A DNA stretch of 33,337 bases from Acidobacteriota bacterium (GCA_016201205.1 JACQDF010000128.1:1-33337), one strand, 5' to 3'; counted from the first letter of the stretch, positions 1 through 9,479 are shown. Notes: generated by a model not told the origin, from the letters alone. Numbers and translations: made by a program.

Positions 1-204
1 GGCAACGAGCGCAGCATCTCCGAGCACTCCTACGGCCTGGCGCTCGACATCAACGCCGTCGAGAACCCGCGCACCGGGCAGACCGCGCCCAACGGCTGCC
101 ACAGCACGATGGATCCGCGCATCGTCGCCATCTTTCGGGCCTTCGGATTCACCTGGGGGCGCGACTGGCGTACTCCGGACCCGCATCACTTCGAGATCGC
201 CTGA
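1..204 (+). CDS. M15-family peptidase (D-Ala-D-Ala carboxypeptidase/endolysin-like), 3' end only
   Basis: The first 67 codons of the window are open and end in TGA at 202-204; the start lies outside. The visible part holds the zinc-site signature of VanY/M15 peptidases: a His-x6-Asp segment (SEHSYGLALDINA) near the left edge, and a C-terminal HFE motif just before the stop. In the family these residues bind zinc and activate the water that cleaves D-Ala-containing or L-Ala-D-Glu peptidoglycan bonds. A conserved-looking WGRDW segment precedes HFE. The protein is probably exported and acts on the cell wall, but its N-terminus is not visible. It lies 44 bases upstream of hutH in the same direction, with no functional link that I can see. 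The family is fairly certain; the exact specificity is not. Confidence 0.8.
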   Translation, partial: GNERSISEHSYGLALDINAVENPRTGQTAPNGCHSTMDPRIVAIFRAFGFTWGRDWRTPDPHHFEIA

Positions 205-248
205 AGCAGTTGAGTGACTCGCTCCGGCTAGTCCGGTAGTCTGAAACC

Positions 249-1736
249 ATGGTCCTGCTCAGCGGAGCAAGTCTCACCATCGCCCAAGTCTGCGCCGTTG
301 CAGCGGGCGAGGAGCAAGCCGCACTCTCGCCGGAAGCCTTGGAAGCGATGCGCCGATCGAGGGCTGTTGTCGAGGCGATGGCGGCCGGAGAAAAGCCGAT
401 GTACGGCGTCAATACCGGCGTTGGCCTGCTGGCCGACCAGCGCATTGCCCCGGCCGAGCTGGCCGAATTGCAGCGCAACATCGTCCGCTCGCATGCCTGC
501 GGCGTCGGCGAGCCGCTCGCGGACGGAGTGGTCCGCGGCATGATGCTGATCCGCGCCAACGTGCTCGCCAAGGGACTCAGCGGCATCCGTCCGCTGATCG
601 CGGAGCGGCTTTGTGATTTGCTGAATCGCGGCGTCACGCCGGTTGTGCCGGCGCGGGGCAGCGTAGGCGCCAGCGGGGATCTGGCGCCGCTGGCTCACAT
701 GGCGCTGGTGCTGATTGGCGAAGGAGAAGCGCTCGTGGGGAGCGAGCGTTTGCCGGGCGGCGAAGCGCTCCGGCGCGCCGGCCTCGAGCCGGTCACGCTT
801 GCCGCCAAAGAAGGCGTCTCGCTCATCAACGGCACCCAGGCGATGCTCGCCATCGGCTGCCTCGAGCTCGGCGCCGCCAGGATCCTGATCGAGACGGCCG
901 ATCTGGTCTGTGCCCTGACCGCGGATTCTCTCCGCTCGACGCCGCGCGCCTTTGATCCGCGGGTGCATCAGGCGCGCCCGCATCCCGGACAGCTTGCTTC
1001 GGCCGCCAACCTGCTCCGTTACATGGAGGGAAGCCAGATCCGCGAATCCCACGTGAATTGCCCGCGCGTCCAGGATGCTTACGCGATCCGATGCGCGCCC
1101 CAGGTCCACGGCGCGGTGCGAGATACCCTGGCGGAGGCCGCACGCGTTGTTTCGATCGAGCTGAACTCGGCTACCGACAATCCTCTGGTCATCGACGGTG
1201 AGCTTTTCTCAGCCGGAAATTTCCATGGCCAGCCCGTAGCGTTCCAACTCGATTACCTCGCCATTGCGCTGGCTGCGTTAGCCGGCATCTCCGAGCGCCG
1301 CATCGACCGCATGGTGAATCCGGCGCTTAGCGAAGGCTTGCCGCCGTTCCTCGCTCAACACCCCGGCCTTGAATCGGGTTACATGATGCCCCAGGTCACC
1401 GCGGCCGCTCTGGTGGCGGAGAACCGCGTTCTGGCCACGCCCGCCACCCCGGGTTCGATTACGACTTCGGGGAATAAGGAGGATTTCGTAAGCATGGGGA
1501 TGACCTCCGCGCTCAAGCTCCAGCAGGTCGTCCGGAACACCAGGTACGTGCTGGCGATCGAAGCGCTTTGCGCCGCCCGGGCGCTCGAATTTCTCCGCCC
1601 GCTGACCACAAGTCCTGTTCTGGAAGCAGCTTACGAGCGAATCCGGGAGGCCGCGCCCAGGACGGACGCTGACAGCGTCTTCACCCCGGTCATAGAAGCG
1701 CTGGCCCTGGCCATCGCCGCCGGCCGGTTGGTGTGA
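249..1736 (+). CDS. hutH: Histidine ammonia-lyase
   Basis: A 495-residue protein of normal length for the MIO-dependent aromatic ammonia-lyases, which convert L-histidine to urocanate and ammonia in the cytoplasm. The Ala141-Ser142-Gly143 triad that cyclises to the MIO electrophile lies in GSVGASGDLAPLAH. Residues matching the bacterial HAL active site are present: Tyr52, His82 (in RSHACG), Asn194, Gln275, Tyr278, Arg281, Phe325 and Glu411 (in GNKEDFVSMG). The Ser-His pair at 81-82 is the selectivity signature of histidine rather than phenylalanine or tyrosine lyases. No hutU, hutI or hutG lies nearby, so it stands outside a Hut operon. The ATG at 249 has only a weak Shine-Dalgarno sequence. 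A structured segment with an intrinsic terminator follows the stop. Confidence 0.93.
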   Translation: MVLLSGASLTIAQVCAVAAGEEQAALSPEALEAMRRSRAVVEAMAAGEKPMYGVNTGVGLLADQRIAPAELAELQRNIVRSHACGVGEPLADGVVRGMMLIRANVLAKGLSGIRPLIAERLCDLLNRGVTPVVPARGSVGASGDLAPLAHMALVLIGEGEALVGSERLPGGEALRRAGLEPVTLAAKEGVSLINGTQAMLAIGCLELGAARILIETADLVCALTADSLRSTPRAFDPRVHQARPHPGQLASAANLLRYMEGSQIRESHVNCPRVQDAYAIRCAPQVHGAVRDTLAEAARVVSIELNSATDNPLVIDGELFSAGNFHGQPVAFQLDYLAIALAALAGISERRIDRMVNPALSEGLPPFLAQHPGLESGYMMPQVTAAALVAENRVLATPATPGSITTSGNKEDFVSMGMTSALKLQQVVRNTRYVLAIEALCAARALEFLRPLTTSPVLEAAYERIREAAPRTDADSVFTPVIEALALAIAAGRLV

Positions 1737-1760
1737 AACCAGGCTTCCTTCTGCGGCGTC

Positions 1761-1892
1761 CTGTTCAGTAGAGTGACTACACCGAACAGTCAAACTTGCG
1801 AGCTCTCCTTGTAGAGGCAAGGCCAATTTTTTGTGCCAGCCTGGCTCGCAATGCCTCCTACCCTCGGGGATCCACTTCCCCGAGGGCTTTTT
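1761..1892 (+). ncRNA. Candidate structured small RNA or structured 3' UTR
   Basis: The gap between hutH and the convergent mtaB-like gene folds into consecutive perfect stems. Hairpin 1 pairs CTGTTC (1761-1766) with GAACAG (1784-1789) and contains GTAG/CTAC (1768-1771, 1777-1780). Hairpin 2 pairs TTGCGAGC (1796-1803) with GCTCGCAA (1844-1851) and encloses CCTTG/CAAGG (1807-1811, 1818-1822). Hairpin 3 is the terminator at 1861-1892. Such dense pairing is unlikely in a random gap and suggests an independent RNA or a stabilised hutH 3' end. I see no convincing promoter and do not recognise a known family. Existence of a structured transcript is plausible; its function is unknown. Confidence 0.45.
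1861..1892 (+). terminator. Rho-independent terminator
   Basis: A perfect 9-bp stem (CCCTCGGGG, 1861-1869, with CCCCGAGGG, 1878-1886) around an 8-base loop is followed by C and a run of five T. It reads only on the plus strand, because the other side has no T tract. It would end hutH transcription or the candidate small RNA just before the convergent gene. Confidence 0.85.
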
Positions 1893-1900
1893 GTATTCGA

Positions 1901-3286
1901 TCAACGAATGCCGTAGCTGGCCGGGTCGAACAGGTCTTTATAGTTTGCGCCGACCTCTTCGAGCGCCTGGGCCTCGCTCGCGGGCAAACCATCCAATTCA
2001 GCCTCGATGCGGCCCAGCCACTGCGCCTCTTTCTTGCTGAGAGCAAGCCGCCCGGCGGCTACCCCTTCCTTTAATATCTCGACGGCAGCCCGGCCAGCGG
2101 CGAGGGTCCGTTGGTAGTCGTTGCCAGCACCGACGATTGCCTGAGCGATCCTCGAAGCAGCCGCCGGCGACAGCACCGCCGCCTGCGGGCTCAGCCACTC
2201 GTCGGAGGCAACCAGCCAATCCCGCAGCAGTCGCGCCTGGCCTTGTCCAGCCGCCGCGTTCATCAGGCGGCAGTCGTAGATCAGCGACTCGGTACAGGCT
2301 TCCACCGCACTGCCGGACAGCAAGCGCACGTTCTGCACCGATTCGTTGCTCCACAGGTCGCACACCGCGGCTGCGATATTGCCCACGGGACTGAAGTGCG
2401 CACAGGAAGCGGACTTGCCCTCCATCGAAATCGGACACCCGGTGATCGCCTTGATCACCGGCCCTTCGTACGCGCAATCCTTGGACGGGCCGATGGCTCC
2501 GTGTTCGAACGCCACCAAGCTGCGCACCGCGCCCATCGCCCGCACCACCGTAGCCAGCACCTCCGGCAACATCTTCTGGTGCGCCAGTTGCATTGCCGTG
2601 TTGGCGAACCCGCAGGCGGTGTCACCGCCGGGAATGGCGCGCCCGGCGCACAGTTCCGTGATCTGGTCCCACAGCCAGGCCGTTTCCCGAGGGGCCAACA
2701 CGCCCAACGCAAACACAATCCCACGGACATCGCCGTACATCAGCGCCTGGTCATGCACCTCCTTACCACCCACCGACTCGATCGAGACGATGTCCGCGCC
2801 GGCCTCGATGCACAGATTGAACGACCGCCGCAGCTTCTCCCAGGGGCTGCCGCTGCGCAGCAGGGGTGGCTTGGCCTGATCGCGAATGTCGGTCGGTGTC
2901 ACCCGCAAGGCGCACCGCAGGCCGTGCGTCGCGTGCGCCTGTTCGAGGTGGCGATAGAGCAGCGCCGTGATCTCGGCGCCCCATTCGGGCACTTGGGTCA
3001 TGGCGGGCAACAACTCGAACTCCAGCACGATCCCTGGCGATTGCAGCGCGACCGCACGCCTCAGAATCGTTCGCGCCATTTCCTCGTACTGTCCGACAAC
3101 CTGGGGCCACGTTGCCTCGGAAATACTGATTGCCGGCAGCGTGAAGTTCACCTCCGGATAGACGGCGCCGCCTCCGATCGTCAAACCGAACCCGCAGCGG
3201 ACCGGCTTTGGCGCCCGGCCGAAAGCCAGATCCTCTGTGTCCGCTATGGCGAGTGAGTGGTACCGTGCCTGCACGCCAGGTGTCAT
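1901..3286 (-). CDS. MtaB-type methanol:corrinoid methyltransferase family protein
   Basis: A 461-residue protein collinear with archaeal and acetogen MtaB over its whole length. MtaB moves the methyl group of methanol to the cobalt of a corrinoid protein (MtaC) using zinc. The three zinc ligands are in place: Glu170 (in SIESVGGKEVHD), Cys225 (in GGDTACGFANTAM) and Cys271 (in KDCAYEGP), with the conserved ITGCPISMEGKSASCAH stretch after them. The ATG at 3286 follows GGAG with a 7-base spacing, and homology begins within ten residues of it. It is the last gene of the minus-strand cluster, 112 bases after a TonB receptor gene. No MtaC corrinoid protein or reactivase is in the window. In this setting the substrate may not be methanol; a methyl ether or ester of a sugar is an inference. 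The family is certain, the substrate is not. Confidence 0.88.
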   Translation of the reverse strand: MTPGVQARYHSLAIADTEDLAFGRAPKPVRCGFGLTIGGGAVYPEVNFTLPAISISEATWPQVVGQYEEMARTILRRAVALQSPGIVLEFELLPAMTQVPEWGAEITALLYRHLEQAHATHGLRCALRVTPTDIRDQAKPPLLRSGSPWEKLRRSFNLCIEAGADIVSIESVGGKEVHDQALMYGDVRGIVFALGVLAPRETAWLWDQITELCAGRAIPGGDTACGFANTAMQLAHQKMLPEVLATVVRAMGAVRSLVAFEHGAIGPSKDCAYEGPVIKAITGCPISMEGKSASCAHFSPVGNIAAAVCDLWSNESVQNVRLLSGSAVEACTESLIYDCRLMNAAAGQGQARLLRDWLVASDEWLSPQAAVLSPAAASRIAQAIVGAGNDYQRTLAAGRAAVEILKEGVAAGRLALSKKEAQWLGRIEAELDGLPASEAQALEEVGANYKDLFDPASYGIR

Positions 3287-3398
3287 CAGTCAGCTCCGTG
3301 CACTTCTCAGTTGCCGGGCCGGATGAACCGCCGAGCTGGCGTTTTCGCTGTAACCGTCCGCGCCGCCGGGCAAGGCGGACATGCCGATCCGCTCCATG

Positions 3399-6300
3399 TC
3401 AAAACTGAAAACGGAGGGCGAGTTGGATCTGCCGGCCCGCATCCGCCCCGCGGATCAAGCCCGCTCCCGGCGCCTCAATATTGATCCCCGGCAGTCCGAA
3501 ATTCGCGTGGTTGGGGAAATTGAAAAATTCCGCTCGGAACTGGAGTCGTTTCTGTTCCCATATCGAGAAGCTCTTCATCACTGACAAATTAATGATGGAT
3601 GCTCCAGGGCCGATCAGGATGTTGCGTCCGCTGTTGCCCAGCGTTCCGCGCGCGGGAGGCACGAAGGCGCTGACATCGTACCAACCGTCGATGGAGCGCT
3701 TTTCGGCCGGAAGCCTGCCGTCACGCAGGCGATCGGCTCTCAACTGTCCGGTCAGTAAGCCGCACCCGCAGGCATCCTGGCTCATGCTGACCGAGAACGG
3801 GCTGCCCGAAAAGAACGAGGTCACCGCGGCCACGTCCCAGCCCCCGAGAGCCAGATCGACCGGCTTGGATGCCTGGGCCAGGATAGACCTGCCGCGGCCG
3901 AAGGGCAACTGATAGAGCATGCTGTAGGTGACGCGATGGCGGATGTCCGTGCCCGACAGGCCGCGCTCGAGCGCTAAGTTGCTGGGGTCGAGGGGATACT
4001 GGTTTCCCGCCGCGATTCGGCCAAACATGTCTTCGTGGTCGTCGATCGCTTTGGCGTAAGTGTACGATCCGAGCAGGCTCAGACCCTTCGAGAATGTCTT
4101 TTCGACCTGCGTTTGCAGCGAGTGGTAGTTCGTCTTGCCCCGGTCCTCGATGAACGTGATGGTGCCGTATGAAGGGTACGGGCGGCGGGACTGCACGGAG
4201 CCGGCGCCCGGACGGGCTTGGTTGATCAGAACCGGCGTGAGAAAATGCGAGCCGTTCGAGCCCACGTAGCTCGCCTGAGCGCTCCAGTTACCACCGAATG
4301 TCCGTTGGAGCGTCAGGTTCCAGTTCTGCGCGTAGGCCACTCGCGCGTCGCCCTGAATGCCGGAAGCGGTTGGCGCCGAGATGCCCCCGAGCGAGAAAAG
4401 GTTCGAGGGAAGGCCGCGCTCCAGTTTCAGCAGCGGCTCGGGCGGGACCGCAAACAGGGCCACTCCGACGACATAGTTGGGGTTGTTCTGGAGCCAGAAG
4501 CCCGCGCCGAGCGGCTCTTCTCCGCTGTAGAACAGCCCGTATCCGGAGCGAACCACGGTTCTGTCGTCAAGGCGATAGGCCAGACCAATGCGCGGCGCGA
4601 ACTGCCTATAGTCGGGTTTTACGAGCGCACGTTCCTCCAGGCCGCCGTCGCGGGCAATACGGAAGTCGCCGGTCACCGGCTGGAACGAACTGAACCGGTT
4701 GTGTGTGTCGACCAAGGGAGAGAAGAACTCGTACCGGAGGCCCAGGTTCAGCGTGAGGCGGCTGGTCACTTTCCAATCGTCGTTCAGGTAGCCAGCGGTG
4801 ATGAACCGGCGCATGTTCGCGGCGCTGGTGCGCGATTGGCCCTGGAAATTCTGGGGGAAGCCGAGAATGAAATCACCGAGACCCTCGCCGGTCCCCGCGC
4901 CGCGGGCGGTGAAACCGCCCGTAAACGAGAACTGCCCCATCGCGTTCTGCGCGACCGAGAACGGGATGTGCTGGGTCTTGAATTCACCCCCGATTTTGAT
5001 GGTGTGGCTTCCACGGACTTGGAAGAGCGAGTCCTTGATCTGCAACGTCTGCTCGCGCATCAGATTGGGACGGAAGGTCGCGCCGCCAATCGCGTTCACG
5101 CCCGACACGTTGTAATTCGGCATGCCGGGTGTGCTCAGCAAAGGCGCGGGCAGCCCCGGTACGTCGAACTTCGCCGCGATGTTGTCGTTCGTCCCCCAAT
5201 TGACGTCGGAGCGCGTCCAGTGGAAAGCGGCACGGAATTCATTGACGACCGACGGACCGAAGACGTGCGTGTGGCCTGCGGCCGCCGACCGCGCGTTGGT
5301 CTCTTGTACGTCGCGATTGACGTTACTGCCGTCCACGATCAGGGGGATCCCTCTGGGCGTGTCGTTCTTCTGCTGCTGAAGGCTGAAGCGGAAGAACATC
5401 GAGTCCCTGGTTGAGAAGGTGTGGTCCACGCGTCCATCGTACTTATCGCGGTTGTCCCGGCTCGACGTGCGGTACAGATAATTACGGAAAATACCGCTGA
5501 GGTTCGGTTCGGGCCACATCTTTGAAAGCCGCGCCGACACCGGATCGAACCGCGAGGCCGGAATTCTGTTGCCGGCGAACGGAGCGCCGCTGGTGGGATC
5601 GAAAATTGGCTTGTAGGCCCCGAGGTCTCCGCCCCTGGCTTCCAGCGTCGGCACATTCGCGAAGGCGTCGGAACCGGGCGTACGGATCTTCCGCCCTTCA
5701 TAGGAAAAGAAGAAGAAGCTCTGGTTGCGCACGATCGGCCCTCCCAACGTTCCGCCAAACTGATTGCGGCGGAGTTGGGCCGGCTGCACGGCAAAGAAGT
5801 TCCTGGCGTCCAGTTTGTCATTGCGGAGGAACTCGTACGCGCTGCCATGAAATTCGTTCGTCCCCGAGCGGATGGTTGCGCTGACGGCCGCGCCACTGCC
5901 CCGGCCGTATTCGGCCGAGTAGCTGTTGGTCAGCACCTTGAATTCCGACAGCGCATCGGGCGGCGGGGCGTAAGCCGTCGGATCGTTGTTCTGGCTGTTG
6001 AAGATGTTGGAGTTGTTGTCAGCCCCGTCGAGCACATAGTTGTTGGACTGATACCGGGCGCCATTTACGGAAACATCCCCGAGGCCGATGCGCGTCGCGC
6101 GGGTGGTCGGTACCACGCCCGCCCCGAGCGATACCAGGTCCTGAAAGCTCCTGCCGTTCAGCGGGAATTCCATCAGCACCCGCTGGCCAACCACCGTGCC
6201 TAGCGAGCCCTCGGCGGTTTGCAGCAGCGGTGATGCACCCTTGACCTCGACCGACTCCGACACCGACCCGACCTCCAGCACGAAATCGGCCCGGAGAATC

Positions 6301-6596
6301 TGTTCGACACTTAGCTGCAAATCGACGCGGGAAGCGCTCTTGAAGCCGTCGGCCTGCAAGGAGACGCGATAAGCGCCAGCCGGCAGCGACGGGACCGTGT
6401 AGTAACCAACCTCGTTGCTCTTCGTCTCCCGCGCCGCTCCAGTCGCCTGGTTGGTCACGGTGATGGTAACGCCGGGCACAACCGCATCGCTCGCATCGCG
6501 AACGCGTCCGGTAATCTGTCCGGTCTGGGAAAAACAAACCTGCGTTGCCGCCGCCAGCAGAACAGCCGGCGCACAGATACGATACAGCATTCTCAT
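3399..6596 (-). CDS. TonB-dependent receptor, Oar-like, with carboxypeptidase-regulatory N-domain
   Basis: A protein of about 1065 residues. A signal peptide (MRMLYRICAPAVLLAAATQ) is followed by a CarboxypepD_reg/Cna-B-like beta-sandwich (about residues 25-105, starting GQITGRVRDASDAVVPG), a plug domain (about 110-240) and a long outer-membrane barrel ending in the C-terminal phenylalanine of outer-membrane proteins (LALRFQF). These receptors import oligosaccharides or other large ligands with TonB energy. The ATG at 6596 is chosen because AGGAGG lies just upstream and it starts the signal peptide; an upstream in-frame extension has no signal. It lies between an oxidoreductase gene 98 bases upstream and the mtaB-like gene, so it is probably the uptake port of this locus. 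The ligand cannot be read from sequence. Confidence 0.9.
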   Translation of the reverse strand: MRMLYRICAPAVLLAAATQVCFSQTGQITGRVRDASDAVVPGVTITVTNQATGAARETKSNEVGYYTVPSLPAGAYRVSLQADGFKSASRVDLQLSVEQILRADFVLEVGSVSESVEVKGASPLLQTAEGSLGTVVGQRVLMEFPLNGRSFQDLVSLGAGVVPTTRATRIGLGDVSVNGARYQSNNYVLDGADNNSNIFNSQNNDPTAYAPPPDALSEFKVLTNSYSAEYGRGSGAAVSATIRSGTNEFHGSAYEFLRNDKLDARNFFAVQPAQLRRNQFGGTLGGPIVRNQSFFFFSYEGRKIRTPGSDAFANVPTLEARGGDLGAYKPIFDPTSGAPFAGNRIPASRFDPVSARLSKMWPEPNLSGIFRNYLYRTSSRDNRDKYDGRVDHTFSTRDSMFFRFSLQQQKNDTPRGIPLIVDGSNVNRDVQETNARSAAAGHTHVFGPSVVNEFRAAFHWTRSDVNWGTNDNIAAKFDVPGLPAPLLSTPGMPNYNVSGVNAIGGATFRPNLMREQTLQIKDSLFQVRGSHTIKIGGEFKTQHIPFSVAQNAMGQFSFTGGFTARGAGTGEGLGDFILGFPQNFQGQSRTSAANMRRFITAGYLNDDWKVTSRLTLNLGLRYEFFSPLVDTHNRFSSFQPVTGDFRIARDGGLEERALVKPDYRQFAPRIGLAYRLDDRTVVRSGYGLFYSGEEPLGAGFWLQNNPNYVVGVALFAVPPEPLLKLERGLPSNLFSLGGISAPTASGIQGDARVAYAQNWNLTLQRTFGGNWSAQASYVGSNGSHFLTPVLINQARPGAGSVQSRRPYPSYGTITFIEDRGKTNYHSLQTQVEKTFSKGLSLLGSYTYAKAIDDHEDMFGRIAAGNQYPLDPSNLALERGLSGTDIRHRVTYSMLYQLPFGRGRSILAQASKPVDLALGGWDVAAVTSFFSGSPFSVSMSQDACGCGLLTGQLRADRLRDGRLPAEKRSIDGWYDVSAFVPPARGTLGNSGRNILIGPGASIINLSVMKSFSIWEQKRLQFRAEFFNFPNHANFGLPGINIEAPGAGLIRGADAGRQIQLALRFQF

Positions 6597-6694
6597 CACT
6601 TCCTCCTGTTCATTAGCTGCTGCAAGGGTTTCTTGGGCTCTTGACCATAACGAAACAGCGCCGCAGCGCAAGCGACGCGGGTTCATTATGGTCG

Positions 6695-8014
6695 TTACAC
6701 CTCCAATTTCCACGGCGCCCGGTACGGTTTCAAGACCAGATTGTTGGCGGCAGGATCATCGACGACCTTGCCATTCTCACCGTCCCATCGGATAGCGCGG
6801 CCGGCTTGCCACGATATGTTCATCAGGTGTCCCACCGCGCTTGCATAGTGCAACGTCTCCGTGTTGGCCGCCGGCTGCTTGCGCGCACGAAGGTTCTCGA
6901 TGAAGATCTCGAAGTGGCGGTTGCCGTCCCCGGCGGGGCGAACCGTTTCTTCCGGGTTGATCAATTGGCCTGTCGAGGTGACTTTCTGGCCCCGGGGAAC
7001 TTCTTTGACAATCGAGTAACCTGCCCGGTCCAGGATCATCGACGCCTCGGTGCCGACAAAGCACTTTCCGTGAGCGCGCGTCTCCCGCCGGCCCCCGGTT
7101 CGCATGGTGTACTGGAGCAGGAATCCGTGTTTGGCCACCGGGCCGGGGCCGAACTCAAGGGTGGCGCTGAATGTGTTCGGATACTCGTGATTGTCCACGA
7201 AGGCGAAGTTGCCGCCGGTCGCGTACGCGGTTTTCGGCCACTTCACCTTCATGGCCCAGAGGACAACGTCGAAGTGGTGTACGCCCCACGCCACCTGGTG
7301 CCCGGCTCCGGCCACGCGGAACCAGTCGTAGCCATAGTTGTAATACATGTTCGGGTTGTAGTTGCGATAGGGAGAGGGACCGACGTAGAAATCCCAGTCC
7401 AACTCCGGGGGTGGGTCGCAGTCCGGCGGCGAGCCGGCGCCCGGCCAGTAGTTCTCGTAGTCCCATACTCTGACTTCGGAGATCGTGCCCAACCTTCCCG
7501 CTTGGATGAGCTCGACGGCTCTTTGGTAGTGCTCCTGGCTGCGCTGCTGGGTGCCGGCTTGAACGATGCGGCCGAACTTGCTGGCCGCGGCGACGGCATA
7601 GGGACCTTCGCCAATGGATTGGCCCAACGGCTTCTCCAGGTAGACATCCTTGCCGGCCCGGCAGGCGGCGATCATCGGCAGCACGTGCCACTGCTGGTTA
7701 GTGGCGATGATCACCGCATGGACGTGCTTGTCCTCGGCCAGCTTGCGGTAGTCTGAGTAAGCGGCCACGCCCTCCCCGCCGGCCCGTTCGCGCGCTTCAG
7801 CGAGATACTTCGCATTCACGTCGCATACGGCGGTGAACCGGACCCCGGGCATTTTGGAGAAGTTGGGGATGATCAGGGTGCGGCCGCGCGCGCCGCAGCC
7901 GATTAGCCCGAGGTTGACGGTGTCGTTCGGACCCGCCTTGGCGGTCGTCTTGCCGGCGGCCGCCACTGCGGCGGACGCGTAAAAGAACTTCCTGCGGGTG
8001 ACTCTTTTGTTCAT
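6695..8014 (-). CDS. Gfo/Idh/MocA-family oxidoreductase, Tat-type leader (paralogue 1)
   Basis: A 439-residue NAD(P)-dependent sugar or polyol dehydrogenase-like protein. It opens with a twin-arginine-like leader (VTRRKFFYASAAVAAA), suggesting export to the periplasm. A Rossmann fold begins at LGLIGCGARGR, and the family EKP motif is intact (DVYLEKPLG), its lysine being the usual catalytic residue. The C-terminal substrate domain is rich in Trp and Tyr. By eye it is about two-thirds identical to the protein encoded at 10498-11838, including an identical C-terminal LKPYRAPWKLEV, so the two arose by duplication. The sulfatase gene ends 31 bases upstream, and the TonB receptor starts 98 bases downstream. 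The likely role is oxidation or epimerisation of a sugar released by the locus. Family certain, substrate unknown. Confidence 0.9.
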   Translation of the reverse strand: MNKRVTRRKFFYASAAVAAAGKTTAKAGPNDTVNLGLIGCGARGRTLIIPNFSKMPGVRFTAVCDVNAKYLAEARERAGGEGVAAYSDYRKLAEDKHVHAVIIATNQQWHVLPMIAACRAGKDVYLEKPLGQSIGEGPYAVAAASKFGRIVQAGTQQRSQEHYQRAVELIQAGRLGTISEVRVWDYENYWPGAGSPPDCDPPPELDWDFYVGPSPYRNYNPNMYYNYGYDWFRVAGAGHQVAWGVHHFDVVLWAMKVKWPKTAYATGGNFAFVDNHEYPNTFSATLEFGPGPVAKHGFLLQYTMRTGGRRETRAHGKCFVGTEASMILDRAGYSIVKEVPRGQKVTSTGQLINPEETVRPAGDGNRHFEIFIENLRARKQPAANTETLHYASAVGHLMNISWQAGRAIRWDGENGKVVDDPAANNLVLKPYRAPWKLEV

Positions 8015-8045
8015 GGCAATGCTCCAGCCTCCATCACGTCAATGC

Positions 8046-9479
8046 TCAGAATCGATTCCCGACTGCTGCTTGCGGAACCTTCCAATTGGGATGCGGCACG
8101 TGGGCGCGCGCCATGACCGCTTCGATCTTCCTAACTACGTCGTGGTGGCCGCGGGCCACGTTGTATTTCTCGCCCGGATCGAGTGACAAGTCGTACAGTT
8201 CGACCGGCGCGGAGAACATGGGCTTGCGAATGCCTTTCCACTTGCCCATCCGCACAGCCTGCGCCGAGCCGCCTTCATAAAATTCCCAGTACAGGTACTC
8301 GTGCTCCGCCTGTGTCCCCTTTCCGGTGAGTGTGGGCAGGAAGCTGAGGGAGTCAGTATTGGGGGGCGATTCCACTCCTGCCAACGCGCACGCGGTGGCC
8401 ATCAGGTCGCCGAAGTAGCCGACGTGGTCCGAGACCTGTCCGGGCCGGATCGTACCCGGCCACCACGCCATGAAGGGCACGCGGATGCCGCCTTCATAGA
8501 GGTCGCGCTTCATGCCTCTGACCGGCCCGGCGGGGTTGAATCGCAGCGGGTCATTGCCAGACTCCATGTGCGGCCCGTTGTCGGAGGCGAAGAGGACCAG
8601 GGTGTTTTCGGCGATTCCCAGAGCGCGCAACTTGTCCAACAAGCGTCCCACGTCATGGTCCAGGCGCGTGATCATCGCGGCTTGTCCCTTGTCGGGCTCA
8701 GGCCAGGCCTCCTTGGCGTAGATGCCCTGGTCGGGAATCTCCGCGCCGTTGCCCACACCGACAGTGGCCTCGTTGTTGGCGTGGGGAAGGGTGAACGGCA
8801 AATAGAGGAAGAAGGGACCGCTCTTGTGAGCGTCGAGCCAGCTCAACGCCTCGTGAATGAACAGGTCGGGGGAATACACCTTGCGGACGGTCGCCCAGCC
8901 GCTGTGAAAACCGCCGTAGGCTCGCGGCCCCAGTTGCACAACGTTGGGCAGCTTGATCTTGTCCCGGTCGCGATACAGGAAGTCCGGCCAGTAGTTGTGC
9001 GCGTGTACCTGGTTCAGATATCCATAGAAGGTGTCGAAGCCCTGTCGCAGAGGATGCCCCGGCTGGTCGAATTCTCCCAGACCCCACTTCCCGACCAGTG
9101 CGGTGGCGTACACGGCCGATTTCAATGCTTTGGCGACGGTGATCTCCGTGTCTCGCAGGGACTGGACGAGCATGTCACTGACGGCATTGCCTCGCACGTG
9201 ACAATGTCCCAGGTGCTGGCCGGTCATCAGCACGCAACGCGACGGAGCGCAGACCGTCGAGCCTGCGTAGAACTGCTTGAACCGCATGCCTTCGGCGGCC
9301 ATGCGATCGAGGCGGGGAGTGAGGATGACCTTCTGCCCGTAGCAACCGAGGTCGCCGTAGCCCAGGTCGTCGGCCAGGATCATGACGATGTTGGCCGGTT
9401 TGGCGGCCGTCGCCGCCCGCCTGAAGCTGCCCGCCGCCGCCCCCAGAATCGCGCTCCTCATGAACTGCCTGCGTTGCAT
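8046..9479 (-). CDS. Sulfatase (arylsulfatase A superfamily), Tat-type leader
   Basis: A 477-residue type I sulfatase. A leader with RRQFMRSAILGAAAG suggests Tat export. The metal-binding pair Asp37-Asp38 (ILADDLGYGDLG) and the CxPxR motif (Cys77-Ala-Pro-Ser-Arg81) are intact; that cysteine is converted to formylglycine by a separate maturase not seen here. A later SDNGPH segment gives further metal ligands. The start is placed at ATG 9479 because GGAGG lies 8 bases before it; ATG 9485 in the same frame sits too close to that site. It lies between the TIM-barrel protein gene and the first Gfo/Idh/MocA gene in one orientation. It probably removes sulfate from a sulfated carbohydrate or other sulfate ester before further catabolism. 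Confidence 0.92.
   Translation of the reverse strand: MQRRQFMRSAILGAAAGSFRRAATAAKPANIVMILADDLGYGDLGCYGQKVILTPRLDRMAAEGMRFKQFYAGSTVCAPSRCVLMTGQHLGHCHVRGNAVSDMLVQSLRDTEITVAKALKSAVYATALVGKWGLGEFDQPGHPLRQGFDTFYGYLNQVHAHNYWPDFLYRDRDKIKLPNVVQLGPRAYGGFHSGWATVRKVYSPDLFIHEALSWLDAHKSGPFFLYLPFTLPHANNEATVGVGNGAEIPDQGIYAKEAWPEPDKGQAAMITRLDHDVGRLLDKLRALGIAENTLVLFASDNGPHMESGNDPLRFNPAGPVRGMKRDLYEGGIRVPFMAWWPGTIRPGQVSDHVGYFGDLMATACALAGVESPPNTDSLSFLPTLTGKGTQAEHEYLYWEFYEGGSAQAVRMGKWKGIRKPMFSAPVELYDLSLDPGEKYNVARGHHDVVRKIEAVMARAHVPHPNWKVPQAAVGNRF

Noticed and set aside
2111..3256. A plus-strand frame of about 380 codons
   Set aside because: Antisense of the mtaB-like gene; rich in Arg, His and Gln as expected for a shadow frame.
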